DNA of 64,000 bases from Branchiostoma lanceolatum (taxonomy: Eukaryota; Chordata; Leptocardii; Amphioxiformes; Branchiostomatidae): NCBI RefSeq assembly GCF_035083965.1, contig NC_089724.1, forward strand, positions 16,424,410 to 16,488,409. The letters run 5' to 3'. Shown here piece by piece: positions 1 through 10,762 of the stretch. Made by a program: the position numbers and the translations under genes. How positions within the stretch are numbered: the first letter of the stretch is position 1; each line of letters begins with the position of its first letter. The notes beneath the pieces are model-generated. The model worked only from the letters and a program-made list of their open reading frames with translations, ran no database searches and was not told the origin of the DNA.

Positions 1-759
1 TTTAGTGCTGATATTGATTATGGTGGGTATTCTATCTGCAAAGTTATACATCTGGACATGTCGTGCAAGCAGAGCTAGACTACTGTCATATTGATTATCG
101 TGTTTCCTTTCATATTATAGATGCGCTGGACTCAACATGTTGTAAATTTAGACCAAAATGCTATTGAGTATTTCACTTATAACTATTACTCTTGTCACAT
201 ATATAGATATATATGTGTGTGTGTGCAAATATGTACTATGTCTGAGAATACTGAGAAATTTAATCAAAATTCTATCATTTTCATTGCTTAGATTACTGTA
301 TTATTTTACTTCTCAATTATTACATTCAATTGAATTGTAACAGGAGGAAGCAAACATCAATTAGAAAAAGAGTTCGCCTTAATTGTTATTTCCTTAAAGG
401 GCATATCATTTTCCTGCACGTTGCATGACGTGTGAATGATAATGAGAACAGCCAGACTGATAATTACCAAACAGGAGAGTAACATTAGAAAACACGCCCC
501 CACACGCCCCCGCGGTATGACGTGTGACTGTAGGAAAACCACCAGACTGATCAAGTACCGGTAATTATATATTCCTTAAGGAGAAGACGGAACAACACGC
601 CCCAGCAGCACATGTATGAATGTATGTTAAACACCATGCTCCAGGTTGAGAGGAAACCAATTCACAGATAGTTGACTGTTAAAATATATTTTGCTGCCAG
701 CAGAAAATTTTCAAGCCAAATTCAGATCCAAGTTTATGTATCCGTACATCCCTCAAACT

Positions 760-982
760 TAAAGCCCCTGTCACACTTGTGCGTATATACAAGCCCGCAT
801 GAGTTGCGTATCAACATGTTTTTGGTTTAGGTTAAGTTTGCAGCCGAATAAGTGATTTCTTATGTTCGATCACTAGGCTGCACAACGGTGGGTCAAAGAA
901 GAAAACTTTACTTAAACCAAAAACATGTTAATGCGCAACTCACGCGCACTTGAATATACACACAAGTGTGACAGGTCCCTTA
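760..982. mobile_element. MITE, copy 1 of a pair
   Basis: A 223-bp non-autonomous element with long terminal inverted repeats. The left end reads TAAAGCCCCTGTCACACTTG and continues GTGCGTATAT. The reverse complement of the right end reads TAAGGGACCTGTCACACTTG and continues likewise. The arms also share a segment containing AAACATGTTTTTGGTTTA. No coding capacity. A second copy in the same orientation lies at 2557. The superfamily is not assigned; a TTA/TAA target duplication is possible. Confidence 0.8.
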
Positions 983-1073
983 GAATTGAAAGTCTCCTTT
1001 AGATTTGTAGATAGATTGCTCTCTCATATTGTGCTTTCTGTATAATTGATGGAAACTAAGTATTTCAAAAACT

Positions 1074-1126
1074 GTTAAGTGAACTTTCAGAATTCAGATG
1101 TTAAGTGAACTTTCAGAATTCAGATG
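1074..1126. repeat. 24-bp tandem duplication
   Basis: The unit GTTAAGTGAACTTTCAGAAT plus TCAGAT occurs twice head to tail. This is a simple local duplication with no evident function. Confidence 0.75.
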
Positions 1127-1239
1127 TTGGATGTGAAGGATTTTGACTTGTGACAATAAACCAGTATATCATCATAGACGTATTCATTCTCATGGACCGT
1201 TCAATACAACGCGTACAGCTTTCTCATGTTTTCATTTTT

Positions 1240-1650
1240 CAGAAATTTCCACCGTCTTCCTGTCTCTGTCATTGTTGCTGCCTACAATTCAACTGCAATA
1301 ATTTTACTTGCACAAAATGAACCTAGGTGATGCACTTCACTTCTCTTCATTTGAAGAATCATTGAGACTTGTGATTAATTCTTACAGACCTATTATTCTA
1401 AGACACATTTTAAGAGAGCCACGAAAATAGAGTGACTGGAGGAGATAGGACAGAGTGAAGTATCTTAAGAAGGCCTTCAAGTGGGATGTCGTTATTAATT
1501 GTTTTGCACGACTTGTACTTAAACGTTCATTGAGATTTGGCTTCAAAAGCCTATTATTTATCAATTATCATATTTGTACATTACTTGTTGTATGTGTCAT
1601 ATTGTATGTACCTTTGTATAGTTGTCAATAAAGAACAATAAAATAAAATC
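1240..1650 (+). other. AT-rich stretch ending in a polyadenylation-like cluster
   Basis: No open frame of note. The stretch ends with clustered AATAAA-type hexamers (CAATAAAGAACAATAAAATA) near 1628-1648. This could be the 3' end of a transcript entering from the left, or a retroposon tail. Only the hexamers are seen; the rest is inference. Confidence 0.3.
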
Positions 1651-1709
1651 TAGTTGGGAGTAAGTCAGCAGTGGTTATGGCTTGGTTGCAACTTAGTCAT
1701 ATCCTCATA

Positions 1710-1712
1710 TAT

Positions 1713-1760
<48 letters not shown>

Positions 1761-1762
1761 GA
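1710..1762. repeat. (CT)n followed by (TA)n microsatellite
   Basis: An uninterrupted CT run of about 30 bases passes directly into a TA run of about 18 bases. Confidence 0.95.
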
Positions 1763-2556
1763 TATCTGGAGATGAATTTAGCCTGTGTTTACACAAGCTC
1801 TCGGCCGGAGGTTACTGACCCCCACCCCAGGGGGATGGCGGTCACAGGACCGGCTGGCCACTAGGAGCGCGATTCGTCAGGCTAGAGATGAATTATGATA
1901 ACTTTCAAATTTTAAACCTGGCTTCTACGTAACTCAATCAACCGTGACATGATAGGAGAAGGAAAGTAATAAATTGACGGAGGTATGGGGTTTTTGAATG
2001 AGATGATATAACGATAGCTAGATCAATACAACACAACTCAGAGTTTCCACTTTTCAGACAATGATACTTCGTGCACGTGAATTTTATTTGCTTCACAAAA
2101 CGAGAAATTGTCTAATAAGAATGAACAGTACACACTTGAAAATTAATATCACCAACACAGCTGGAAGCAAAGCGAGAGTGATAGAACACAAATAGCCTGA
2201 ATTTATAAGACTCCTGTAGTAAAACACACTGCTTCGTCGTATGAGACGTTTTCAACATTAACCAGAAGCTTGAACAGTAGACAGTAAACAAGGCTGGTAT
2301 ATCGTGTATAAAATGAAATCTCTAGATAATCAGTGCATCGGTGCAGTGTAAAATCTGTATAGAGTGCAGCTAGCCGCCAGACTGTTGGTTAGTTGAACCT
2401 ATGGATTTACTGCTGTTTTTGCTTGTGTCCAGTTTCACTATCACGTGAACATAAATGCATTCACAAGTTCAAATCTAACTGGCAACCTCCAGGTTCATCA
2501 ATCCAGCATAGCGGACAATACGTGCGCATAGTCGCGTGAGTACAAACATCCTAATC
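1763..2556. other. Non-coding stretch
   Basis: No exon, RNA or repeat structure was recognised between the microsatellite and the second MITE. Confidence 0.5.
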
Positions 2557-2797
2557 TAAAGCCCCTGTCACACTTGTGCGTATATACAAGCCCGCATGGG
2601 TTGCGTATAAACATGTTTTTGGTTTAGGTTAAGTTTTCAGCCGAAGAAGTAATTTCTTTGGTTTGATAACCAGACTGCACAACGATGGGTCAAAGTAGAA
2701 AACAACATCCTCCCCGCAAAATGTACTTAAACCAGAAAAATGTTACTTCGGAACTCATGTGCACTTGAATATACGCACAAGTGTGACAGGGCCCTTA
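2557..2797. mobile_element. MITE, copy 2 of a pair
   Basis: This 241-bp element is homologous to the one at 760, with the same CCCTGTCACACTTGTGCG ends in inverted orientation. It carries an extra piece of about 18 bases near the right arm. Arm divergence is modest, so the family is probably not very old. Confidence 0.82.
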
Positions 2798-3327
2798 CCC
2801 TTCAGCTTACACTAGACTGTGACGCATAAGACCTACCTAATCATTGGCTGAGAGGTCCGTGTTGGGACCTATGGACCTATGGACCTATAAATGACCAATA
2901 AGGTGGTAGAAACATTGGTGATATGTGATAAGGTGACCAGAAAGGATCATTAGGGAAGTAGGTTGAGTGGAAATTCTGATGCCATTTCAATATCTAGGTC
3001 AATTTTATTGTTTTTGCTTCTGCTTCATTCTCATTCATTACCCCGCCCTTCTTGCTGGTCTGTACCTAATTTTGGAACAGAAGTATTCTGACGTTAAGTA
3101 TATACATAACGTTTCTTGCTCGAATCGGCAAAAAGCAAACGGCGTTTCTATCGTATATATGGACAGCACAGCAACGCATATCGTAAGAGAGGTAAGCTTC
3201 ACATTATTATTAATCAAATGCACAAAATGTAAGGCAAGTGTTCTAAACACCTAATGAGAAAGCTTGAAAATTGATATCACAGCTATATAAAGATAGATGA
3301 GGTTAAAATCATGTACAAAAACAAACC

Positions 3328-3451
3328 TAGCCTCCATAGCAGGCTCCCTGAGGCCTTTTTTGGGCTTATGACACACTTTTGCTGATGACTTCTTTTTGTA
3401 CTGTGTCGTTTGTGCAGTCAGTCTGTAACCATTTGGCCCCTATGGAGGCTA
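3328..3451. mobile_element. hAT-like MITE (TAGCCTCC family), copy 1
   Basis: A 124-bp element with ends TAGCCTCCATAG and CTATGGAGGCTA. The flanking octamers AACAAACC and CACAAATC match at 6 of 8 positions, like a decayed 8-bp target duplication. The interior segment CCTTTTTTGGGCTTAT, continuing to TTTTGCTGATGACTTC, recurs in the hairpin at 5738. The 8-bp duplication points to the hAT superfamily, by inference. Confidence 0.65.
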
Positions 3452-3682
3452 CACAAATCAAACTTTGTAACATTGTGTAACTTATCATTCGAATATACAA
3501 ATGTGTATTCCTATAGACTGAAGTATCATAATCAAAGAACTTAACATTAGATAATCTGAAGATGTAGTAGAGATCATCATAATTCACCACAAACAAGACT
3601 AAAAAGACACCCCAGATTATAAGGTTTAGCTAGTTCCAATACACAAGTTCCCACACCCCATCCGATGTAATGTAGGTGGTCC

Positions 3683-6321
3683 TCACTGATCCTGTGGAAA
3701 AAAGGAACGGAATGAAAACAAACGAACAGAAAACAAAAACAGGTAAACAGACAAAACAGTTTTCTCCTCTATTTCAGCTGATAATGATCCAGTTCCTGCA
3801 TCGGTGATTAGATGACAAAAGACTGTAAAGCTGTCTTCCCGAAGGCGACTATGCAATACCTCGTCTGGCTGTGTAACGATGCCGCACAGCGGGGCCTCCA
3901 GGACCTGCAGCTCAGTCCTCAGCACGTCGAACCTGTACCAGGATCCCGCATTGGATGGTTGACACAGAACTTTCTGCGACACCGAACACAACACAACACA
4001 ACACAACACAACACAACACAACACAACACAACACTATAATAAAACCATAGATTATACATAGATATAAAGTGAAGAGTTCGGTGTAACTCAATGGCCAAAA
4101 CTGCTAGAAAGTCAACGTACAACATGTAGTATATCAATACCTCGAGTTCCACACGAAGCTCATCCTTCTTCTTGCGAGCATGATCATCAGTCCCTGTCTG
4201 TAACGTCAGATGTTTACACGTCAGTTACACACCTGTAATGTTAACAAGAAGCAATACCAGTGGTACATGTAATCATCACGCGTGAGCCTATCGTACTAAA
4301 ACATATAGAAGGAGGAATGTGGCATGCAAACTGTAAAAGTAGCTAGCGCTACAACAAGTCGTCAAGGGTGTTTGACTCATAAACATATGCATACTTGGGG
4401 AAAGGTGTAAAACTGCATCACAACTTCAACTTTTACTTCATTTTCTATCTAGTTTTTCGGTGAAGACAACAGCAATCTGAAACCTACCTCGTCCTTTATT
4501 CTTATATCTCAAGCATACTGCGATACTGGTGAAATATTTATAATGGGTGCACCCAAATTCAAATTAAACATGCAGCCTTGGAACTATTGTATTGTACCCC
4601 TCTGCTCTGAGGGCTCCAGCTGCCAAGTCCCGCCATGTTGTAAACAGGTCCGAAGTTGAAGTTGGTCGGATGGTTGATCATGTGGCCAGGAGGAGTGTTG
4701 TTCTGGGCATGCGTGCTTCCTGGTCCCACAAACTCTTGTGGCAGATCTGTAAAATAACAGCATCTAAGATGATGCTTGTGATTGAAGATTCTTCGTCTGT
4801 ACACTCTCACCCTTAATCCTCTCAATGAAGGTTTACATACGATGTATCTGTATTAACAGGGAAGATATATCGATAAATATCTAAGCTCCTTATTCGGTAT
4901 TGATAAGCAGCCTAACAGACCAAAGTATACTCTCAGGTAGACTATAATAGATATAGTCTGACCAGATCCATACATACATACAGGCTGTTACACCTGCATT
5001 ATGTCTATTTGAAGTAGCACACTGGATCATTGGAATTATTAGAGGAAAGGTGTCCCTCACCCCCCCCCCCCCCTTAGATTTGAGTTTAACAGACTTTAAT
5101 AGCTAATTAAGCGAAGACAAGATCAAGAGAACGTTAAGTGTCGATCAGCTTACGGTGAACAATTCCCTGCTGGGCTGGCTGTGCTGACAGCATTCCGTCC
5201 CCGTGTTGGTCGGAGCTGTGGTAAGGGAGCTCTTCGCGTTTCTCACAACAGGCTCCCTTTATCTTGGACTTCAATGGTCCTTCCCTCCCAGGCTGCCACT
5301 CCTCAGCGGTCTCACAGGGGTCGCCATCGCCTTTCTTCGAGAAGAGGAGGTAAGAATACTGTTAAAAGAACTGGGGGGGGGGGGGGGGGGATAGAAAGCA
5401 GCGTGTAGTGGGGGAGGGTGTATTTTCGCTTCCGTGGTTAGCAAGCGAAAAGATTGAGCCAGCGGTTACTGCGGAGGATGACACCCAGGCTAGCAGTGGC
5501 GACCATTGCAGGGCTTACTTTGACTTGCTGTCTTGTATATAACCCGTAAAGCAAGTAAAAGCACCCAGGCTAGAAACAGACAGCCAAAAATATCAAATCT
5601 TTAGGTACCAGGTCCAGAGCCGTTACTGTACTTCGTTTGAGTATACCACATTGTAAAATGCCGTTGGACTAGTATTTTGATGGGTTTGTCGCGGCCATTT
5701 TTGTGTCGTCTCCATATTGCACAACAGGCTCTCTGTGCCTTTTTTGGGCTTATAATACACTTTTGCTGATGACTTCTTTTGATACTGGGTAGTTTGTCCA
5801 GCCAACCTGTAACAAAAAGAAGTCATCAGCAAAAGTGTATTATAAGCCCAAAAAAGGTCAGTCACGTGACGCTAGTAGTGTGGTGCAGCAAAACTATGTC
5901 GTATGGAATAGACAGGTATCTTTCTTGTGAAGTAGATTTTTTAACTCAATTCATGTATCAACATGACTGGGATAAAACGTCAATATACAGCGCGATAAAA
6001 CGATAGTGAAACTGGTGGAGTTCAATAAATCTTATAGGTCAATATGCTCACTGTAACAATTCTTACGCGTTGTGACGTTACTACTTATAGCGTTGTTGTT
6101 GTGCACAGGTAATCGGGGTCTATTTACTCAAAGAGAATATGCTCATTGTCAGAGCTTGAAGTTTCTTGCCGGTAAGTTTGCTTGATCATAAAAATATGGC
6201 AACGCCGAGAACAAAATTCGACTGTTACCAGCTTTGGGGATCCGGGAGGAAGCTCGGACAGTGCGCCGGGAGGTCCCACCTCAGTAGCGGCGGAACTGTC
6301 CACGAGGGATTCCTGTACCAT
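3683..6321 (-). CDS. Gene C: unrecognised protein of about 208 aa with a RHIM-like motif
   Basis: Six coding exons on the minus strand: 6321-6229, 5358-5154, 4746-4598, 4197-4141, 3973-3860 and 3691-3683. Splice sites are GT-AG and the frame is kept throughout; the exon 2/3 codon is split after its first base. The start is a true ATG giving MVQESLVDSS. An acceptor at 5334 would shorten exon 2 by eight codons. Residues 32-115 are polar and Gly/Pro-rich, probably disordered. At about 128-138 the protein reads NFNFGPVYNMA. This resembles the RHIM core ([IV]-Q-[ILV]-G) with F-N-F-G in its place. Exons 4-5 are helical and charged (RKKKDELRVELEKVL) and end in IVTQPDE; the last exon adds two codons and a stop. 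No family is recognised. The final donor (GAG|GTATTG) is weak, and reading through it also leads to a stop at 3683. A possible polyadenylation signal on this strand lies at 3004-3009. Confidence 0.5.
3985..4035. repeat. (AACAC)n microsatellite at a splice acceptor
   Basis: About ten copies of the pentanucleotide. On the minus strand it reads (GTGTT)n and ends a few bases before the CAG acceptor of gene C exon 5 (3973). It therefore occupies the position of the polypyrimidine tract. Confidence 0.95.
5058..5074. repeat. Poly-C tract
   Basis: A run of about 16 C in the intron between gene C exons 2 and 3. Confidence 0.9.
5374..5392. repeat. Poly-G tract (C tract of a gene C acceptor)
   Basis: A run of about 18 G on the plus strand. 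On the minus strand it is a C run ending about 16 bases before the acceptor AACAG at 5359, so it lies where a polypyrimidine tract is expected. Confidence 0.85.
5738..5857. mobile_element. Hairpin related to the TAGCCTCC MITE family
   Basis: Perfect 43-bp inverted arms (5738-5780 and 5815-5857) around a 34-base loop, in intron 1 of gene C. The arm sequence (CCTTTTTTGGGCTTAT, then TTTTGCTGATGACTTC) and the loop match the interior of the element at 3328. This copy has lost or moved its TAGCCTCC ends. Identical arms suggest recent formation or gene conversion. Confidence 0.75.
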
Positions 6322-7640
6322 AGGGAGTGGAGAAAAATAAAATGACTATTTCTCTACATAGCAGATATTTTCTAAAGTGACACGAGTGTTCTCTTTGGCC
6401 CCCTTTCCGCATAACGGCAATCGATGAGCGACCGTACGGCGACCAAAAGTGGATTTGTGTAACCACTGACTTCATAATTGGAATATGATGGAATATCGTA
6501 TTATTAGCTAACGTTACATAAGAAAAGTTCAAACCTGCGACTCTATGGTTAATCACACAGCTGTCAAGGCCGCTGCATTTTGATAGTACGCGTGCGCATG
6601 GCGTCAATGGACTTGCTGAGGTTTCGTTCCACGAAAAAGGAATCTATTGTAGACTTGATTCGTGGAAGTCGTTTGTGTGATTGGTCCCCAAGGCAACACG
6701 TAATCTTCGGGTACAGGTGTCTATTGGTCACGTGACCTTTTGGAAAAGGTATAACTTTAGTCTATCTGATCACACATTCAGACGTTTCAATCAAATTATT
6801 CTTTCATTACCAAAAACTACCGACTGGACCCTAACATGTTTTGTTGTTGGCTCTGCCACTCGTGAGATAGAGCCAATAAAATTTGTCATTGCATAACGTA
6901 TGGAAACATTGCAGTATCAGTTATCAAACATATTCAGATCAGGGCAACATTTAAAATCGATCACATTCGTAGATGATTAAACAGATCTGATGTTTACGTT
7001 TATACAAAGTCGTGTACATGGGCGAACAATCGACAGAAAAATGAACGCCAGAACCGGTCGCGAAGTCATGGCCAAATTCATCATTTACCCGTGCAACAAT
7101 AGAATATGTGCTTTTACACAGACCTAGAGCTAGCCTGGCAATATACTAACCCGTGGATCACTGGTTTCGCCTGCATCCCGACCATTCATGGTTGATATGG
7201 CGGTAACTTCGTTCATTCTTTGACAGAGAAGTACTTGAAAGGATCCAGAAAATTACAGCAGTTGCACATACGGTTAACCTTCGCACTGTTGCTGAACAAT
7301 ACGGCCATATGTGCTCGACCTTGCAAACTACGTTTACAGGGTTTGGGGAGAACGAGCCTCAGCCAAAGATAATGTCGTAGAGACGGCTAGCCAGACGTGT
7401 ACAGGTTGGGTACAAGTCTAAAGAACAATGCGAAACGGTGCCTGGTGGTACTCCAGGGATGGTGGCTTCTGGGAAATATTTCCCAAGTTTGGTAATCCCC
7501 TGTCGCTGGGCCAGCTTTTTACGCGCCATAGCGAAAGTTATTGCACGCTAGAGGTCGCTTTTGACTCATTTGCGACAATCCTGTTTTGGCTGAATGTTTT
7601 CAAAAGTAATTAAATTTAATACTTCAAAAGTCTTATGTAT
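6322..7640. other. Upstream region of gene C, no exon recognised
   Basis: A promoter for gene C should lie in the first few hundred bases, but no TATA or CCAAT box is convincing. The rest shows no coding or repeat structure apart from a short (TA)n run at 7639-7654. Confidence 0.35.
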
Positions 7641-7769
7641 ATATATATATATATTCTCATGGTACATATATCCAAGCTGCCCTCTGGTAAAGGGCGTATA
7701 AAGGTAAAAAAAGTAAGGTTAAGCAGTCATCCTAAATTGAGGTGAAGCATGATACTTTTTCAAGTAGCA

Positions 7770-7945
7770 AGTGGTAGTGCACTGCCGCCTCGCCACGGCT
7801 TGCGTTTTCGGACAAGCACACCGGGTCACCCCAACTCTTCTCGTTAAATGTGTTGGGTTCTTTTACGTGCAGAGGTTTGACGCTTGAGGCTTACGCCCGA
7901 AGCTCCCTCATACACGGGGCTTTAGGTGACCATCCGAAATGACCA
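7770..7945 (+). repeat. Probable interspersed repeat fragment
   Basis: The segment includes GGGTTCTTTTACGTGCAGAG and CGCCCGAAGCTCCCTCATAC followed by ACGGGG. I remember this arrangement as a dispersed repeat of invertebrate genomes. No terminal repeats or tail were found, so the family is left open. Confidence 0.35.
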
Positions 7946-9080
7946 ATGCAATCCCTTACAACATGTCCGTATGAAACCATTGATGAAACTATGAAATCCT
8001 TTTGGTTCATTTGCCCCCAACCTATCAAAAAAATTGTATTTGTCGGGCTTAACGTTCCAACGCAAAACGGGAACTATGACATAATGTCTGGTCTAAGTAT
8101 CAGTGACAGAACAAAAATGACACAACCGGAGGCTGGTTTCTGGTTTATCACTGAAGGGAAGTTGGATTTGCTTTTGTCACGAATGCTGCTGAGGATTCAC
8201 AACTACTGCTGGTAATCCCCGGTTGTTAACAACTCACCTCAAACGGTTTCAGTTCCCCTTTTTACCCAGACAGGTCGCACGAAGGTAGTCATAGCAAACA
8301 AGGTATAGTTTGTAGGTACTAGGGAACCTTCGGAATTTGTTTGGTTACGCCTTAAGCTTGCATCCCTGATCAATGAACGTGACCATTGGCAATCCCCTGA
8401 CGTGATTTGTACACACAAGGTTCCTCTTAACGGAAAAGTACGCTGTGACAGACAAGTGATTGTTCTTCTTTGTACCTAAGTTCAATCTATACGGACTGCT
8501 AACATCAAGGTTCAACCTCCCTGCTAACATTTCGTTATCTCAAAGTAGATCATGTTGGGAGGCACATATTGGAGTGAGACAGTGGAGTGGATATGGAGAG
8601 AATGATTTCTTTGGAACTGTTTTTGTCTGTTGTTGGATGCATCAAGGTCCTTGGGTGCATGTATACTGTACAATGTTTCTCCATATAATATTTCAGAATG
8701 CCCCACAAGTAGTGGCATTACTTCCTGTATTTCACTCATGTGAAGTCACAAGAAAAATATGAATTTCCCATCTTCTTCCGTGGTGACATTGGGACACGGA
8801 AAATGCTGTTCCAGACCAGAGAATATGTCAAGAATTTTTCACAAAATCTTTAGAGCCTTTCATGCTTCTATAAAGGTGTGGAGGGAAATGGAAAAATGGT
8901 TCAAATTCGCTCCCCATTCTTTCATATCTAGTTTGTTTGTGATAAGCCATGAAAAATATTCGACAGCTTTAGTTAATGATATACATAATACAAGATATGC
9001 TGTAGTATTGACATACAGTGGCAGTGCATGACCTCCTTGGGTAGTGTTAGTAAGTAGCATCTCTAACAGTAGGCAACACA
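7946..9080. other. Non-coding stretch
   Basis: Open frames of 60-100 codons occur on both strands, but none has codon-position bias, paired splice sites or a recognisable motif. Confidence 0.45.
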
Positions 9081-9808
9081 CTACAGTACATTAACTTGAC
9101 TTCGATTTATTTTCAATTTCCAACAAGTGCAAATTTACAAGCGGCCCAAACGTGGTGAGAACAAGAGAAACCAATTGTCCGAAAAGTAAAAGCATCTGTG
9201 AATACCCTTCTTGCCAATTGATGAAAATGTATTCACACAAACAAGCAACAACTATTATACACTTACAAACCATTGAAGATTGTCCAAACTGTACAATGTA
9301 TGTACACACAAGCCATGCCTGAAACATTGTAATTTATGTACAGTGAAATGTGTAGCCAATGTTCAAAACAGTCAGCAAAAAAGGACACTTTTCCAGAATT
9401 GTACATAATCAAAGAGTTAGGTTTTGTTCAAGTGAAAATAAGTCACAAAACACTGTTTACTTAATGCCCCCACCAATGAAAACTTTATTTTACTGACGAG
9501 TCTTCTATCCATTAAATATGTCCATTGTATTTCCCCTGATTGATAAGTAATGCAATTACCTGTCAACAGCTAATAAATTTGTGACAAAACTCACAAGTGT
9601 ATAATTATGCAAACTTGAGTTCTTCATCCAGTATTTCTAGTTGGATTATATTCCAAATAATACTGTAACTGTTATATACATATTTTGTCTTGATTTTGGA
9701 GAATTTGGCATTTATAGTTGTTAGTTTATGACGTTACAATTGTAGTATAGACCGACAATACACCACTTTCACCTACTTGTGCAATATTTAGAAGATCACA
9801 CGCAGTAT

Positions 9809-9882
9809 GTGTCTGCCAGGATTCGAACCTGGGACCACTTGTCACTAGAGTGCACAGCGTGCTACCACTACACCACAGACAC
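9809..9882 (-). pseudogene. tRNA-like sequence, anticodon arm degenerate
   Basis: The 74-nt sequence has a perfect 7-bp acceptor stem (GTGTCTG with CAGACAC), a perfect T arm (CCAGG TTCGAAT CCTGG), a 3-bp D stem with conserved A14, G18G19 and A21, an A box (TGGTGTAGTGG) and a B box (GGTTCGAATCC). The anticodon region cannot form a 5-bp stem with a seven-base loop, and U33 is missing. No anticodon can be assigned. It is a tRNA pseudogene or the head of a tRNA-derived SINE. Confidence 0.6.
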
Positions 9883-10697
9883 AGCACTAGCAATCCTCGC
9901 CCTAGGGACTACTATTTGGTCCTTGTGTTTTCTGGCTTAGTTTTTGTATGTTCTTGAATTTTGTTGGCAAATTCTTGAGTATCGATGATAAGCAAAAGAT
10001 TTTACAATTTGAAGTTTTTAGGTTTAGCAGAATTAAACAAATGTAATGTTCTGCTTTTGCACTTCTCTCTAGCTGCTCTTATCCTTCCTTCATAACATTG
10101 TTTTTGCAGACATCATCCTGTTTTGCTTGTCTATTAGTAGAAATTCAAGCACTTCTCTACTATTTCAACTTTTGCTGTTTTCTACCTTCATCTTTCACAG
10201 AGATACAACAACTTTTGTACATGTGCATCAAATGTATCTGGTTGCTATTTACATGCATTCATCTTTTACTTACTACGTTTTACTACGTAGACGAATTATG
10301 GCATCACAGCTCTTCAGTCAACATTTTTACAGAGTTATCTCAATATAAGTTGAGACTTTTGGGGGGGAATGGTAAGACTTTGATACAAAACCTGTAAGCT
10401 TGTGTCACTGGGACTTGTCAAAAGAAAAGGTTATTCCAATAATGTTGATTTTCAAACGGCCTGTTACGTTGTCCATAGAAATCATTTCAGTCTTTCATAC
10501 TCTGATGAAGAGCCTTATTGGACATATACAGAAATTAGTCTCTTACACCTTGAATTGATACGATACTGGGTAAAAGGAACAGATGTAATGATACATGTCA
10601 CAGCTAACACTCATATTTCATAAATGTTTGAATGTTTGGCCTCTAGAAATTGCATGTGAGACTAGTATGTTTTTGTTCCACATGAAAGCCTTTTAAC

Positions 10698-10760
10698 GTT
10701 TTCACTTGCACTTTAACCAACTCATTTTTATGTACAATTGGTAAAAGTGCAAGTGAAAAC
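10698..10760 (-). other. Near-perfect hairpin just after the gene A stop codon
   Basis: Arms 10760-10738 and 10720-10698 pair over 23 bp with one mismatch around a 17-base loop. The arm reads TTGGTAAAAGTGCAAGTG on the plus strand. On the transcript strand the first arm begins two bases after the TAA at 10763. The size (about 63 nt) and shape resemble a small pre-miRNA or a mini-MITE. No stem-loop of this kind was seen after the gene B stop. Confidence 0.7.
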
Positions 10761-10762
10761 TT

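Larger units (their letters stand above)
9484..10762 (-). other. Possible 3' UTR of gene A
   Basis: This is AT-rich sequence directly 3' of the gene A stop codon. The first good AATAAA on the minus strand is at 9489-9484, which would give a 3' UTR of about 1.3 kb. It contains a tRNA-like sequence (9809-9882) and a strong hairpin next to the stop (10698-10760). The extent is inference from the signal alone. Confidence 0.35.

Noticed and set aside
3683-4024. Single 113-codon minus-strand exon read straight through
   Set aside because: Its end is a classic pyrimidine tract before a CAG acceptor and its beginning runs through the GTGTT repeat; splitting it into two exons restores continuity with the upstream exons.
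9809-9882. Functional tRNA gene
   Set aside because: No anticodon stem can be formed and U33 is missing, so it was listed as a pseudogene or SINE head instead.
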